From NCBI RefSeq assembly GCF_900109375.1, contig NZ_FOAB01000001.1:1-64000 (forward strand): 64,000 bases of DNA. Direction: 5' to 3'. The stretch comes from Aquimarina amphilecti (GTDB lineage Bacteria; Bacteroidota; Bacteroidia; Flavobacteriales; Flavobacteriaceae). Position numbers and translations under genes: made by a program. The first letter of the stretch is position 1; every line of letters begins with the position of its first letter. The notes below the pieces were generated by a model. The model saw nothing but the letters and a program-made list of their open reading frames with translations. It did no database searches and was not told the DNA's origin. Shown here in pieces: positions 53,982 through 63,276 of this stretch.

Positions 53982-55766
53982 TTATCCACAGTTAAGATTT
54001 AATAAACCTCCTTTTACATTTGTAGCAACAGTACCATCGATATCTGTCATTTTACCTGACATTTTTAATTCTGCTTTTCCTTCTATTTGCGTACTTTTTG
54101 CAGTGATTTCAACTTTAGCCGCACTTTTAATGATGGTTTTAGAACTTCCGTTGTTAAGTATTTCTTTGGATTTAACATTTACATTATTTGTACCATCAAT
54201 ATTTACGGTCTCCGACGCATTAATATTAATTTCTTTAGACGAAAAATTAATTTTTTCGGGAGCACTGATGTTTATTTCTTTTTTGGAAGTGTCTAAGATG
54301 ATAGAATTTCCATTTTTGTCAGTTATCGTAATGGTTTCTTTTCCGTCTTCATCAGAGAAGGATAGTGTATGACCGCCTCTGGTCTTAATCGCCTTGATAT
54401 CATTCTTTTCGCTTTTCCAATCACCTGCATTACTCCCTCCGGTAAAAAGAGCTCCCATTACATATGGTCTTTCTGCATTGCCTCCTTCAAAACCTACAAT
54501 TACTTCTTCGTCTTTTTCGGGCGTGAATTGAAAACCTTTACCACCTCCAGCATGCGGTGTTAAAACACGAAGCCATGGGGTTTCTTCTCCAGTAGCTTTT
54601 TGCCAAGGAAACTGAACTTTTATTCTACTCATCCCTTCTGGGTCGGCATTATCCATTACAGTAGCTACCTGAGATTCACTTTTCGGAAATGCCATCATAT
54701 TTGTATTAGGGTAGACGTCTAAATCAGCGGTTACTCCCACAAAACGATTTTGATACTTTCCATTTTCTGTAGAATTATGAGATACACTGATAATTCTAAA
54801 ACTTCCATAATCAGAGTTTTCTCCTTTTATTTTGACAACTTGACCAAGATTGACACCAGGATTGTCACTTACTCCTTGTATTTCAACTTGTCTTACTTCA
54901 GTGGCTTTCTTTTGCTGCTCAACATGTTTGTCTAATCGTTTTTTTAGTTGAGGGTCATAATATGAATTAACATAGATGCTTGTTTCTTTGGCAAAGATTG
55001 CCTCACTTTTTTGACTAGTAAAACCATTAAAACCATTAACACCAGAATTTACCTGAGCTGTAGCCATTTCGTGCTGCTCATCTGTAAGATAGTCGTTGGT
55101 GAAGTATTTAAAATTATTAGGAGTAGGGTTGAGGTTTAAAGAGAATTCTTGTAAATCATGCCCATAATTTAATTCTGTTGGCTCTTTATCTTCGGGTTTT
55201 CCGAATATTAGTTTGCTACCATCATAAAAAAACCATTCACTATACTGTGCGGCTAATCTACTTGCATATTTGAAGGCACTTTCATTATGCTGAACACTAT
55301 AATGAAGACTTTCGGAATTTTGAGGACTAATATTAGTTTCGAGTTTAGATTTATCATATCCTTGAAAAGTCTTATTCAATATTTCGGAAAGCCCAACATC
55401 ACTATGAGAATCATAATGTGGACCGTCATCCGTAATGATGCTGCAGGAATGTGCTTTTATAGAAACTAGATCACCGTTTTGTTGATGAAATCCTTTAGTA
55501 TTACTCACGGATGTAACAATGCCTTTAAACTCTAGTTCTTTATATCCGTTAACAGTATCTAAAGAGGATACTTTTACGGTTAGAATTTCACCAAGATAAT
55601 TTTTGCTTTCTGAGGCAATTTCTCCAGTGATAGTTTCTAATACATCCATTCGACATAAAAGCTCTAACACGTGGTGCGTGCCAATTTCTTGATGTAGCAT
55701 TAACCTTTTATACGCTTTTATTGGAGATCCTCCGATAAAAATTTGTGTGTTTGATTGCAGTGCCAT
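53982..55766 (-). CDS. vgrG: T6SS spike protein VgrG (TssI)
   Basis: The 594-residue protein has the gp27-like base (about 1-340, with GGSPIKAYKRLMLHQEIGTH and HYSVQHNESAFKYASRLAAQ), the gp5-like OB domain (ATVMDNADPEGMSRIKVQFP, ERPYVMGALFTGGSNAG) and a C-terminal beta-helix needle with repeats such as KINFSSKEININASETVNID and ATNVKGGLLNLNCG at the tip. The needle carries no extra effector domain, so it must carry cargo, here the Rhs protein and perhaps the PAAR-like protein. It heads a five-gene operon. A TATTTTTG element on the minus strand lies 146 bases upstream. Confidence 0.92.
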   Translation of the reverse strand: MALQSNTQIFIGGSPIKAYKRLMLHQEIGTHHVLELLCRMDVLETITGEIASESKNYLGEILTVKVSSLDTVNGYKELEFKGIVTSVSNTKGFHQQNGDLVSIKAHSCSIITDDGPHYDSHSDVGLSEILNKTFQGYDKSKLETNISPQNSESLHYSVQHNESAFKYASRLAAQYSEWFFYDGSKLIFGKPEDKEPTELNYGHDLQEFSLNLNPTPNNFKYFTNDYLTDEQHEMATAQVNSGVNGFNGFTSQKSEAIFAKETSIYVNSYYDPQLKKRLDKHVEQQKKATEVRQVEIQGVSDNPGVNLGQVVKIKGENSDYGSFRIISVSHNSTENGKYQNRFVGVTADLDVYPNTNMMAFPKSESQVATVMDNADPEGMSRIKVQFPWQKATGEETPWLRVLTPHAGGGKGFQFTPEKDEEVIVGFEGGNAERPYVMGALFTGGSNAGDWKSEKNDIKAIKTRGGHTLSFSDEDGKETITITDKNGNSIILDTSKKEINISAPEKINFSSKEININASETVNIDGTNNVNVKSKEILNNGSSKTIIKSAAKVEITAKSTQIEGKAELKMSGKMTDIDGTVATNVKGGLLNLNCG

Positions 55767-56194
55767 GATTTTTCTTATTTCCAGTTTTGTAAAATGTCCT
55801 AATAATAAAAAACTCGTTATTTAGTCAACTATTAGTATACCATTTATAGACATAGTTAACAGCTCGAACGATTTGGGGAAAGAATATATGTTCGAATTGT
55901 GTATAAACCATCAAAAATAGTACCTAGCTATTCTCTTATAAAAATACTTAAAATTTTAAAAATCTTATAGTTAGCAACGTTATTTTTACGTTTTCTTACA
56001 CAAAAATGGGTTGTTTTCCCCCTTTGTTTTGTGCGTTCTACTTTATATACAATCGATAGTGTAATTGTTACCCCTATACATTAGAAAATGTTTTGTAGGT
56101 GTGTGATAGAAATTTATGGAAGGGAAGCGGGTATTCTATTTTGGACAGACTAGAACCTCTAAGATTATTGGAATAAAATGTTATATTAAGTTTT
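55767..56194. other. Gap upstream of vgrG
   Basis: No credible gene lies in these 428 bases. On the minus strand TATTTTTG (plus 55912-55919) matches the -7 consensus and could start the vgrG operon with a leader of about 140 bases; no good -33 element was found. A weak six-base inverted repeat (55864-55869 with 55890-55895) is nearby. Confidence 0.4.
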
Positions 56195-57667
56195 TTAATT
56201 ATGTATCTTGATATGTATGTTCTGATAGGATTTATTATAATTTCCGGAGCTTTCCCACATCGTAGCTATAGGAGTTGCTTTTACTAGAAAAGAGAGATTA
56301 GAAGTCCAGAGAATTTCAGTATTTTTAATATTTTGTCCCCAATAAACTATTTCTATTATACGTTTTAAAGTAATTTGATTCTTATTGTCTATTGTATAAA
56401 TGAAAAACTCAGAACGATGATTATACGGATTAAAATAAAAACAAATTATAGTCTTTTTGTCTGGCGAAATATGTGGGTAATTTGGGAACCTAGTTTTTAT
56501 TTCTCCATTATTTTGATCGACAAAAAAGAAATCTCCTTCTTCAAAATAACTGCCTTCTATTAAGTGGTAATCGAATGATTCTAAAAATCCGATATATTCG
56601 TAAGATTCCGTACTCTCTAGGTATTCTGTGTTATTTATGAATGTTTTTTTCTTTCCATTAGTCAGTGGTAGTGTTATTTTATCTTTTTCTAGTATTACGT
56701 TATCATTTTTGGTGATAAAATTAGTAGGGATACTATTGGGTAGTTTTTCTAAAATAATTGAGTATATATCATCTAAACAAACCCTTTCTCCCTTATTAAA
56801 AGGGTCTTTATCATCCTCTGTAAGCATATTTGGACATAATTGAGTATTATATAGTTTTAATGCGGTATCATCAACAAGGTATCCATCAAAAACATATCTT
56901 CTTTTGTTGTAACCAGATTCATAATTACATATTTCTACTATAGAGCCATTTATTATTTTTCCATTATCATTTACAGATAATTCTTTATTGGTATATTTTA
57001 TAATATTTACTTTTTCTCCATACAGTAATTTACCAATTTTGTTTCCATTTTCATCTCTAATATTAAGCCCATTTAATGCTTGTACATATTTTACCGCTAA
57101 TGGATCAAAATAATGAACACAGGTATCTGGGATGTTTCCATTGTAGTATTCTTTTTCACTTACAATTTCACCTGTATCTTTAAAAATAAAATTTATGTAC
57201 TCTATCTGTTCTGGTTCGATATATAATGCATCCATTCTGTGAATACGGTGTTGGGTAATAGTACTTTCTGATAAAGTCCATCCTTCTGCATTTTCATCCA
57301 ATGCAAGTTCTTCTGAATCGATAAAATTATATTCTAAATCATAATTTACAAGTGTTGTATGAAGTTCTTCGCCCCAATAATAATAAACAACCCAAGTTTT
57401 ATAATTCTCGGATAGATCAATACTATAAAGAACACCACAATCTAATCGCTCCCAATCTTCTGTGATTTTATCAAAATGAAGTGCTTTTTTTTGAATTACT
57501 GTAATGTGATTCGTCGGTGCGTTATGATCTAATTTCGTTTTTTCTTCTAGTGGAACTTCTTTAGTAGAATAATCGTTTAAAAACTTATAATTAAACTTCT
57601 CTTGTCCAAAAGATAAGGTTACAGTAACGATAGAAATGAGCAAAATGAATGTTTTAAATCTTTTCAT
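56195..57667 (-). CDS. Secreted SH3-domain protein of unknown function
   Basis: The 490-residue protein has a signal peptide (cleavage after LSFGQ). The middle holds one bacterial SH3 domain (YVQALNGLNIRDENGNKIGK, then EKVNIIKYT, about 204-245), which often binds cell-wall peptides. The N- and C-terminal parts are beta-rich, and the latter looks like an incomplete propeller (IGFLESFDYHLIEGSYFEEG, PNYPHISPDKKTIICFYF). It is periplasmic or extracellular. It lies in the T6SS cargo island next to the M23 cargo gene, so a protective role at the cell wall is possible but unproven. Confidence 0.6.
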   Translation of the reverse strand: MKRFKTFILLISIVTVTLSFGQEKFNYKFLNDYSTKEVPLEEKTKLDHNAPTNHITVIQKKALHFDKITEDWERLDCGVLYSIDLSENYKTWVVYYYWGEELHTTLVNYDLEYNFIDSEELALDENAEGWTLSESTITQHRIHRMDALYIEPEQIEYINFIFKDTGEIVSEKEYYNGNIPDTCVHYFDPLAVKYVQALNGLNIRDENGNKIGKLLYGEKVNIIKYTNKELSVNDNGKIINGSIVEICNYESGYNKRRYVFDGYLVDDTALKLYNTQLCPNMLTEDDKDPFNKGERVCLDDIYSIILEKLPNSIPTNFITKNDNVILEKDKITLPLTNGKKKTFINNTEYLESTESYEYIGFLESFDYHLIEGSYFEEGDFFFVDQNNGEIKTRFPNYPHISPDKKTIICFYFNPYNHRSEFFIYTIDNKNQITLKRIIEIVYWGQNIKNTEILWTSNLSFLVKATPIATMWESSGNYNKSYQNIHIKIHN

Positions 57668-57757
57668 AAGATCAATAAACTCTTGTTAGATGATTGTTTT
57701 CGAATTGATATAATCGTTTTTCTTCTTGAATACTACTTTCTGATTCGTTATGAAACA

Positions 57758-58351
57758 TTAGCATGGAAAAAAATAACGAAGTTCTACTAGTTTTTCGTTT
57801 CGAAATGTAAATATATAAAGATCATCAGATAAAGGGTGTGAAAACATGTTGATTGTAATTATTCCATTTTTTTCTTCACTCTTATTTTTTATAAAGGAAA
57901 CCGGGAAATCTTCTTTAAAATTTAGCAGCGTATATTTTTTTGAAAAAATAACATTCTTATGTTTAATGGTAAAATTAGAAGATTTTAAATCTATTTCTCT
58001 GAATGCATATTCAGTTTTTGATACTTCAATTTCACAGTGTAAGTATTTCCATATTTCATCAGAATCATCGATAATAGTTCCACAATCATCTATCTGTTTT
58101 TGGATAGTATCAGGTGTTTTTATTAAAAGTTTTAGAATATTTATTTCTCCTTGTAATGGGTATTTGTTATTTATAAATATGATTTCTGACAAATACTCTA
58201 CTTCTGATTGGTCCCTTAAAACAGCACCTTGTTCTATAGTTGAAGAAGTACTTTTTTTATTTAAATTTGTGCTTATTTCTTGAGAACTTATCTTTGTTGT
58301 ATAACTACTAAGAAATAAAATACATAGTATTAAAGGTAATATGTTTTTCAT
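57758..58351 (-). CDS. Secreted protein of unknown function
   Basis: The 197-residue protein has a signal peptide (cleavage after ISSQ, about residue 24). The mature part is beta-rich with a Cys pair that could bond (DDCGTI and LHCEIE) and ends in FFPC. No family is recognised. It is directly preceded by a broken gene remnant whose stop abuts its start, so it may once have been co-translated with that gene. Confidence 0.6.
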   Translation of the reverse strand: MKNILPLILCILFLSSYTTKISSQEISTNLNKKSTSSTIEQGAVLRDQSEVEYLSEIIFINNKYPLQGEINILKLLIKTPDTIQKQIDDCGTIIDDSDEIWKYLHCEIEVSKTEYAFREIDLKSSNFTIKHKNVIFSKKYTLLNFKEDFPVSFIKNKSEEKNGIITINMFSHPLSDDLYIFTFRNEKLVELRYFFPC

Positions 58352-58515
58352 TTACTTATTTCCAATAATTTCTCTTTTAAGTAGCACTCCTTTATCTGAA
58401 TATTCTTCGGTCATTAGAAGTTTATCTGTTTTTTTTGGTAATGGTATTTATTACGTATCCTTCGTCATTTACCTCCTCAATAGTTTCTAACATATAATAA
58501 TACCATTTTTCAAAA
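58352..58515 (-). pseudogene. Frameshifted 3' remnant of a lost gene
   Basis: Between two minus-strand genes the reading gives SFEKWYYYMLETIEEV-like codons from 58515, then NDEGYVINTITKK, where a run of eight A (plus 58429-58436 as T) shifts the frame to a stop. In the next frame it continues TDKLLMTEEYSDKGVLLKRE and ends with IIGNK and a TAA at 58352. Removing one A joins the two into a single 3' coding end. The 5' part is absent: the same frame meets a stop inside the upstream gene. It is therefore a truncated, frameshifted gene end, or a truncated gene with a sequencing error in the A-run. Confidence 0.55.
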
Positions 58516-59178
58516 CTAATTAGTTTTACTAATTAACTTTTTTAGGTCTAAAAAAACACTATTGGCTTTATGTTTTTCAAATTTAAAATTTGGTTGGGTG
58601 CTTTTGCCTTTAAAAAAAATTACTGGGAGTGTTTTTTGGCTAACAGTTAAATCATAGTCATCTTCTCTTTCTATAGAATGATCTAATGAAACTAAAAGTT
58701 CCTTGTCTTCATTAATTATTATAGAATCAATATCCCAAGGATACCCCCAAAATAAATCATTTGGAAAATTTTCATCTGTTATTATCGGAGTGAAAAATAA
58801 TAATGATTTATGATTGTTATCAACAGTGTCATAAATCCCATAATTTATTCCATCTTCATATCCTTGAGCTCTGATAATTTCGTGTAAATCATCATGATCT
58901 ATATCTATAATCCATTTGTAATTTATTGATACCCATGGGTATTCTATTTTTCTTAATAATTCACCTTTCTTAAACCAAAACTCATATAATTGAGAATATG
59001 TGTCATCTGAGGCAGTTATAATTGTCTCAAGTTCTTTATCATTATCAAAATTTAGCTTTTCAACTTTATCAATAATTAGATCTTGCGGAATTTGTTTTTG
59101 TAAATCAATTTCTTTGGAGATACTTTGAGATTTACAAGAGAAACAAAAAATAGAGAATAGCACTATTAATATTTTCAT
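58516..59178 (-). CDS. Lipoprotein, candidate immunity to the M23 cargo
   Basis: The 220-residue protein has a lipoprotein signal (FCFSCKSQ, Cys15). The mature part is acidic with repeat-like pieces (DNDKELETIITASDDTY, IIDIDHDDLHEIIRAQGYED) resembling FG-GAP/VCBS-type beta-propeller units. Its start overlaps the stop of the M23 gene by four bases, so the two are co-translated. A periplasm-facing lipoprotein is the expected form of immunity against a cell-wall enzyme. Function is inferred. Confidence 0.6.
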   Translation of the reverse strand: MKILIVLFSIFCFSCKSQSISKEIDLQKQIPQDLIIDKVEKLNFDNDKELETIITASDDTYSQLYEFWFKKGELLRKIEYPWVSINYKWIIDIDHDDLHEIIRAQGYEDGINYGIYDTVDNNHKSLLFFTPIITDENFPNDLFWGYPWDIDSIIINEDKELLVSLDHSIEREDDYDLTVSQKTLPVIFFKGKSTQPNFKFEKHKANSVFLDLKKLISKTN

Positions 59179-61085
59179 TTTTGTGAGTTTTTATCTGGAT
59201 TTTTTACTACGCAATTCCCTAATTCTTTAATTTCCTGAAGAGGGTCAAATGAAGGTTTACTGTTCTTGACGGTTCTGACTTCGAAATGTAAATGAGCCAT
59301 TTTAGATGCCTGTCCTTTCGCATTTCCAGTTTGCCCAGTGGTTCCAATAATATCTCCAATTTTTACGGGGCCTGTCTTATATGTAGTGAGGTGTGCATAC
59401 ATTAAATAGTATGTTTTTCCTCTATATTCTCCTTCTAAAAATATTCTATTCCCATAACCACTAGGATCTTCTCGGAAAGTTATAGCCCCTTCAAAACAGG
59501 CATATACATTTTTTCCAGTTGGGGAATATAAATCTAAACCGTCGTGTTTTCCTCCTGTTCTTCCGTGAAAGGTACTTTTTGTTGGAGTCCATTGCTTTTC
59601 TCCATACCAACCTCTTAATTCCATTATGTCTAAAGGATTAACCCAGTGCAAACTATTTAATTTAAAATAATCTTTAAAATCTTTATTAATCATTTCTCCA
59701 GGTTTTTCCATACTATCACACTGCGTCGTTAACCAAAGAGAAGTTGTTTCGTGTTGTGCTATTTTAGGAGTAGAAGCTTCTTGTACAGTTGTAGTTCTAA
59801 CAAATTGCGGAGTAATACTTAGTTCAGGTTCACCTCTAAAAGGCTCTATCTGTACTTTTTTCCCTTTTAATGCTTCATCAAAAACAATAGTTAGTTTATT
59901 TTTCCCATCTACAACTTCTGTTTTGGCATATGTATATAATCCTGATTTACTTTTTGATGTGATGTATGTACTTTTTTTGTCAGTTTTTGATTCGCCCTGT
60001 ACATAAAAAGACCAACGAATATTATTTTTATCTTCTTCTTTTGCTGTATCCGTATTTTTTATATCGAGAATATATTCTATTTCTTGTCCAATAACTGCTG
60101 TTTTAGGAGCATTAATTTTTCCTGAAGGATAAATTCTCTTTATAGCTTCTTTGTCAAATGCCATAATAGTTGCATTTTCACCTTCGGCATCTCTGGCTGT
60201 TTTACGAGCTTTAGCATCTTCAATAGCTTTTTTACCATCATCGGTTTCGTTCTCTCGGATATATAAGGCTTCTTGCCAACCCTCAAAACTTTTATGAGCA
60301 TCTTCTCCTTCAGTTTTGATTTTGTCTTCTTTAGGGCGCAACTGTATTTTTTTGATACCTACTTCTATTTTATTTTCGTTTTCTTCTTTATACAAAAATA
60401 AATCATCCCCATCTATGTTTCCATTTTCTTCTTTAACGTCTATTTCTATCCAATCACTAACTTCTGTATCGGTAGTAGTGTCTTCTTTTTTTGCAAAAAC
60501 CTTTACTGGTAAAGTATCATCTTTGGTTTTTAAGATTTTAAAAACACTTTTGTTTTTGTCATCTTTATCTTTTTCTTCCTTTTCGTGAATCTTGATCTTT
60601 ACCTTTTTATCTTTAAGATTTTTGGTCTCAGTAACAAGATATACTTGATACCCCATTTGCGCAGAAGGAATCTTTTTGTAATATATCTTAGTTTCGTTTT
60701 TATATTGGTCAAAGGTTAAAGTACTATCTTTTGCGTGACTTTGTAAAGGCCATTTTTTACCTGTTTCCTTTTCATTAATAACTTTTGTAATGTCAATTAA
60801 CTTTACTTCCTTATGTTGCGATGATAATTCATCATTTATACTTTTATGGATAGCTTTGACTACATTGGATCGTTTTGTTTTGCTATCGGTACTCGTTTCT
60901 TTATCAAACGTATATTGATAGGTGCCATCTTTTAAGGATTCTTTTTTTACCGTTTTCTCTGCAAAATAAGCACTAGAAACTTCAGGTTCTAAGACATTTT
61001 CTAAGGTCAACGTTTCATTATAAGTGAATCGTCTGTCAGCCGCTGTTATGGTATCAATAACTATTTCTAATTCCTTATTACTCAT
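59175..61085 (-). CDS. M23 peptidase without signal peptide, candidate T6SS cell-wall effector
   Basis: The 636-residue protein begins MSNKELEIVIDTI, with no signal peptide. The first 430 residues are beta-rich, charged and repetitive (Glu/Lys-rich), with Ig-like strands around 320-420 (SGKINAPKTAVIGQEIEYIL). The C-terminal M23 domain (about 500-620) is complete: His514 and Asp518 (KHDGLDLY), His565 (MYAHLTTY), His598 and His600 (HLHFEVR). M23 enzymes cut peptidoglycan peptide bridges. A cytoplasmic form between two lipoproteins and next to a PAAR-like gene fits a secreted antibacterial effector. A purely intracellular role is unlikely because its substrate is outside. Confidence 0.75.
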   Translation of the reverse strand: MSNKELEIVIDTITAADRRFTYNETLTLENVLEPEVSSAYFAEKTVKKESLKDGTYQYTFDKETSTDSKTKRSNVVKAIHKSINDELSSQHKEVKLIDITKVINEKETGKKWPLQSHAKDSTLTFDQYKNETKIYYKKIPSAQMGYQVYLVTETKNLKDKKVKIKIHEKEEKDKDDKNKSVFKILKTKDDTLPVKVFAKKEDTTTDTEVSDWIEIDVKEENGNIDGDDLFLYKEENENKIEVGIKKIQLRPKEDKIKTEGEDAHKSFEGWQEALYIRENETDDGKKAIEDAKARKTARDAEGENATIMAFDKEAIKRIYPSGKINAPKTAVIGQEIEYILDIKNTDTAKEEDKNNIRWSFYVQGESKTDKKSTYITSKSKSGLYTYAKTEVVDGKNKLTIVFDEALKGKKVQIEPFRGEPELSITPQFVRTTTVQEASTPKIAQHETTSLWLTTQCDSMEKPGEMINKDFKDYFKLNSLHWVNPLDIMELRGWYGEKQWTPTKSTFHGRTGGKHDGLDLYSPTGKNVYACFEGAITFREDPSGYGNRIFLEGEYRGKTYYLMYAHLTTYKTGPVKIGDIIGTTGQTGNAKGQASKMAHLHFEVRTVKNSKPSFDPLQEIKELGNCVVKNPDKNSQK

Positions 61086-61093
61086 AGCATCCT

Positions 61094-61747
61094 TTATTTA
61101 TAATTTAACAAAAGCGATGTTCCCTTATTACTATAGGTTATATCTAAGATGTTAATTTCCTGTTTGTTATTTATTTGATATGTAAAGATATTGTGTTCAA
61201 ATTGATGTTTTAGCTTTTTTGTTGTTTCAAAAATTTGATATAACCCTTCTAGTGTAAGTTCTTCATTATTTATTTCGAGAATACATCTATTACTTTCTTT
61301 AGTTTCTTTTATAGTATAAGAAGATGATTGATACGTACCACCGACATCAATATTTTTTATAGTAAAATTTTCTTCATCAAGTTTGTATTCCATTACCATT
61401 TCCTTTTCACGGACTCGATCCAATGATTGAGGTGGTGTATAAAGTGATATATCTGTTGCTGTTAATGATAATGAAGTGCCATATTGATGATCCTGGTATG
61501 TTTTAGGTAAGCTGTCCATATAACTAGAGTTTTTTAGAGAGTCTACAAAATGCTTCTGAGACTCTATTTCTGCTAGTGTAAATTGATGTATTTTTTTTAG
61601 TCCAGTAGTGTTGTTTTTTAAATTAAAGACATAATTAGCGTCATAATCATTAAGGGATGTATAACGAATTTCCATTTCTTGTTTTTGTGATTTACAAGAA
61701 AACAGGAGTGTACAAATCAATATGGATATATAACTATATCTTATCAT
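61094..61747 (-). CDS. Lipoprotein of unknown function, candidate immunity to the PAAR-like cargo
   Basis: The 217-residue protein has a lipoprotein signal (LLFSCKSQ, Cys18). The mature part is mixed helix and strand with no known family. Its start overlaps the stop of the DUF4280 gene by four bases and its stop is eight bases from the M23 gene. The place suggests it protects from the PAAR-like cargo's C-terminal domain or from the M23 enzyme; I cannot tell which. Confidence 0.6.
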   Translation of the reverse strand: MIRYSYISILICTLLFSCKSQKQEMEIRYTSLNDYDANYVFNLKNNTTGLKKIHQFTLAEIESQKHFVDSLKNSSYMDSLPKTYQDHQYGTSLSLTATDISLYTPPQSLDRVREKEMVMEYKLDEENFTIKNIDVGGTYQSSSYTIKETKESNRCILEINNEELTLEGLYQIFETTKKLKHQFEHNIFTYQINNKQEINILDITYSNKGTSLLLNYK

Positions 61748-63276
61748 AATTCTATGTTTAGCATAATTGCAAATGGTTGAAACTTATTTTTATCCTCTAC
61801 GTTTTTAAAATGTTGAAGACAAAACATAGATACTAATCCAGGGATCCATTGTTTAGCCATTCCATCAGCTCCTCCATCTTCCCATCCAGCTCCGAATGTG
61901 TCAAAAAATGAAAGGTTGGTAATCGTGGCACCAATTTCACCATTTTGATCATAAATTTCGTAATTAGCTAAGCAACCTTGAATACCTCCAACAAAAGTTG
62001 CAATTTCGTTCACATTAGGATTCATTCCTTGTAAAGCGCTGTAGTAGGGTAGGCTAGTTCTAAAATTATATACTTTTTGCGGATTCTTGGTTACGTAGTT
62101 GTTTTTTTTATATTGATCTACCAATTCTTGTTCAAGTTTAGGTATAAACTCATCTTTAAACTGACTAGAGTCTTTGATTTCCCTAACTGGGTTTGATTCG
62201 TTGTCAAAAATAAAGTTACTCCCATGTCCATCAAAAAAGTGATTGGCCAAATCCCTTCCGTTTTTACCAAACCCATCTTCGATATCCGAGAAGCTCCATA
62301 AAACCGCTTTCATTTCTGTTTTAAGCATAGCAGTATGGTAGGACTTAGTAAGATTAATGTTTGTAACATCATATCCAGACATTCCATTTTTTTTCATTAA
62401 ACTTTCACTAGGAGCATCCGCATAGATCCAATCATATGCGCGCTTACCCTTAGAATTAACAATAATGATCTTTCCATTTTCGTTAATACGATTTCCCTTA
62501 TTAACAACTCCAGTTTCTAAAATTACTTTTTCGGAAGTGTTTTCATTTGATGTTTCATTATTTGCAGCAGTCGTTGACGAACTATTAGAGTTGGAAGTAG
62601 CTGTTTCTTCTTTTTCAGGTTCATCAATACATACTAGATCTAATGCTACTGTGCCATCGGCTTTTACATTTCCTGAGTAGATTAATTCATTTTTTCCTTC
62701 TTTTATCTCCTTACCATTTTTTGCTTTTACTCGTACTTCTACTTTTTCGCCAACTTCCATGTTTTCCGTTTGTACAAACATGGTTGCTTTTTCTCCATAA
62801 TTGATTTTATCAATCTTTTCTTTACCAGCAGCATCCATCCAATAACTTTCTACTACTTTAGGAGCTTTGTCGTTGCCCATCATCGCACCAGGAATAGTCA
62901 TTGCAATTTCCTTGAATTTTTCACTAGCATTACCACCAGTATTTATTTGCATAGGTTGCATAATGGTAACTTTACCGCCAGTACCACACATACATTCAGA
63001 ATCTTCGTATAAGAACTTTTTACTTCCTCCTAATGTTGAGGTTTTAGTAGTTTTAGTCCATTTTTGCAATGCTGGCATACAAGGTAAATATCCACCACTA
63101 GTTGGTTTTAGTTTACATTGTCCAAAAGTAGCAGGTACCTGCACATCCATATCCGTAGCTTTAAACTTGCCTTGGATTTTCACTTTCTGATTTTGCGTTA
63201 CTAAAAGCTTAGCAGGTACAAATCCCTGATTGCATTCTAGTAATGCGCCATCTAATACATATATTTTACTACTCAT
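61744..63276 (-). CDS. DUF4280 (PAAR-like) protein with unknown C-terminal domain
   Basis: Residues 1-115 are a DUF4280 domain, which tips VgrG like PAAR, with its metal-site cysteines Cys15 (ECNQG), Cys54 (FGQCKL), Cys66 (PCMPALQKW), Cys95 and Cys97 (ECMCGTGGK). A beta segment (about 140-220) and a Ser/Thr/Asn-rich linker (about 225-250) follow. The last 230 residues are an unrecognised domain with DLANHFFDGHGSNFIFD, YNFRTSLPYYSALQGMNPN and FFDTFGAGWEDGGADGMAKQ as striking blocks. There is no signal peptide. It is a T6SS cargo of the specialised kind; the reaction of the tail is unknown and no lipase, M23 or HNH motif is seen. Confidence 0.75.
   Translation of the reverse strand: MSSKIYVLDGALLECNQGFVPAKLLVTQNQKVKIQGKFKATDMDVQVPATFGQCKLKPTSGGYLPCMPALQKWTKTTKTSTLGGSKKFLYEDSECMCGTGGKVTIMQPMQINTGGNASEKFKEIAMTIPGAMMGNDKAPKVVESYWMDAAGKEKIDKINYGEKATMFVQTENMEVGEKVEVRVKAKNGKEIKEGKNELIYSGNVKADGTVALDLVCIDEPEKEETATSNSNSSSTTAANNETSNENTSEKVILETGVVNKGNRINENGKIIIVNSKGKRAYDWIYADAPSESLMKKNGMSGYDVTNINLTKSYHTAMLKTEMKAVLWSFSDIEDGFGKNGRDLANHFFDGHGSNFIFDNESNPVREIKDSSQFKDEFIPKLEQELVDQYKKNNYVTKNPQKVYNFRTSLPYYSALQGMNPNVNEIATFVGGIQGCLANYEIYDQNGEIGATITNLSFFDTFGAGWEDGGADGMAKQWIPGLVSMFCLQHFKNVEDKNKFQPFAIMLNIEL

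Noticed and set aside
56101..56215. Plus-strand frame of about 31 codons upstream of the SH3 gene end
   Set aside because: It is short, has no recognisable feature and overlaps the end of the minus-strand gene.
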